Below are positions 5,716-6,342 of a stretch of DNA of 6,342 bases, in pieces; positions within the stretch are counted from its first letter, which is position 1, and each line of letters begins with the position of its first letter. Both the position numbers and the translations under genes were made by a program. A model generated the notes under the pieces. It had not been told where the DNA came from. It ran no database searches and saw only the letters and a list, made by a program, of their open reading frames with translations. The stretch comes from an uncultured Verrucomicrobiota bacterium (lineage in GTDB: Bacteria; Verrucomicrobiota; Kiritimatiellia; RFP12; UBA1067): contig CAMZET010000087.1 in the NCBI GenBank assembly GCA_947305825.1, forward strand, positions 1 through 6,342, given 5' to 3'.

Positions 5716-6342
5716 CTAGCCGATGACTTTGATTTTTTCCCAAGCGCCTCGGCGCCAGCGCAGGAGTTCTCCCATGCAGATGACGACGACGTATGCGACC
5801 ATTGTGGCCCAGAGCGCGGGCATGGTGTTGTGGAAGGCGCGGACGGCGAACACGAGCGGGAGCCAGAAGCCGAAGGCGGCGGCGACCATCCACCACATGA
5901 CGAATTTCGTGTCGCCGGCGCCTTTGAGCGCGCCGGCCACCACGACGTCGGCCGCGTCGAAAATCTGCCAGGCGGCCATGAGGACGATGAGGATGAAGCC
6001 GAGGGAATGGAATTCCGCTGCCGTTGCGGCTTCCGTCGGCGCGAACATGGCGAGGATGGGGCGGTGGAAAACGACGGCGGCGAGCGAGAGGGCGGTGACG
6101 GCGGCGAGCGCGAGGACGAGGGTGCGGCGCAGCGCGGCGCGAGCCGCCGCGCCGTCCCCGCGCCCTTGCGCCTGGCCGACGAGCGTAGCCGCGCCGATAG
6201 CGAACCCCTCCATCGGCGCGATGAGCAGCCAGTTCACCGAAAAGCAGGCGTTGGAGACTGCGAACGCCACGTCGCCCACGCGCCCCGTCACGAACACGAA
6301 TACGGTAAAGGAAAGGCAGTTCAATACGGAATAGGCGCCGGA
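5716..6342 (-). CDS. MATE-family multidrug/Na+ antiporter, C-terminal part (start outside window)
   Basis: The frame is open to the right edge of the window; 208 residues are visible, ending at TAG 5718-5716. MATE transporters have about 450 residues and 12 membrane helices and export organic cations, drugs or metabolites in exchange for Na+ or H+. What is here fits the C-terminal half. A first segment has FVFVTGRVGDVAFAVSNAC and the family-typical APMEGFAIGAATLVGQAQG. A helix follows (LVLALAAVTALSLAAVVF), then a long hydrophobic stretch containing AGALKGAGDTKFVMW, the usual loop of the second MATE repeat. A last helix lies near VAYVVVICMGELL before a short basic cytoplasmic tail. A TTG at 6324 could be taken as a start, but in-frame residues (SGAYSV) continue beyond it. 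Substrate cannot be predicted. xerD follows after 6 nt. Confidence 0.88.
   Translation of the reverse strand, partial: SGAYSVLNCLSFTVFVFVTGRVGDVAFAVSNACFSVNWLLIAPMEGFAIGAATLVGQAQGRGDGAAARAALRRTLVLALAAVTALSLAAVVFHRPILAMFAPTEAATAAEFHSLGFILIVLMAAWQIFDAADVVVAGALKGAGDTKFVMWWMVAAAFGFWLPLVFAVRAFHNTMPALWATMVAYVVVICMGELLRWRRGAWEKIKVIG

Overview
The window is a compact, GC-rich, tightly packed piece of bacterial chromosome. It holds seven genes and no tRNA, rRNA, CRISPR array or insertion sequence that I can see. Both edges cut through a gene. The mix of genes fits a Gram-negative, probably anaerobic bacterium: a MutL C-terminus, a glyoxalase II-like hydrolase, NadD joined to a ferredoxin:thioredoxin-reductase-like domain, a cobalamin-type radical SAM enzyme, a DUF481 outer-membrane protein, XerD and a MATE transporter. 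The protein style resembles the Verrucomicrobiota/Kiritimatiellota/Lentisphaerota group, but this is an impression and not a measurement.

Plus strand, left side: the last 246 codons of mutL (1-742), a 64-nt AT-richer gap, then an MBL-fold hydrolase (807-1448). This gene converges on nadD, with 30 nt and a small GC hairpin between the two stops.

Minus strand, read from right to left: the 3' two-fifths or so of a MATE-family transporter gene (5716-6342, start outside the window), then xerD only 6 nt downstream (4819-5709). A 104-nt intergenic region follows, carrying a perfect extended -10 promoter (TGGTATAAT) and a 12-bp hairpin capped by a GAAA tetraloop. From it runs a three-gene unit: a DUF481 outer-membrane beta-barrel protein (3683-4714), a B12-binding-domain radical SAM protein (2212-3669, GTG start 13 nt after the previous stop), and nadD (1479-2180, 31 nt further on).

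The most unusual item is the nadD product. A full NadD domain with all its motifs continues in frame into a C-terminal domain with the CPC...CPC...CHC cysteine pattern of the ferredoxin:thioredoxin reductase catalytic subunit. An NAD-biosynthesis enzyme would therefore carry its own 4Fe-4S/disulfide redox centre. Also notable are a radical SAM cluster motif spaced CX4CX2C, a MutL C-terminal domain that has lost the metal-binding Asp and His residues of the MutL endonuclease, and the structured leader of the DUF481 gene. The rest looks like ordinary housekeeping content.
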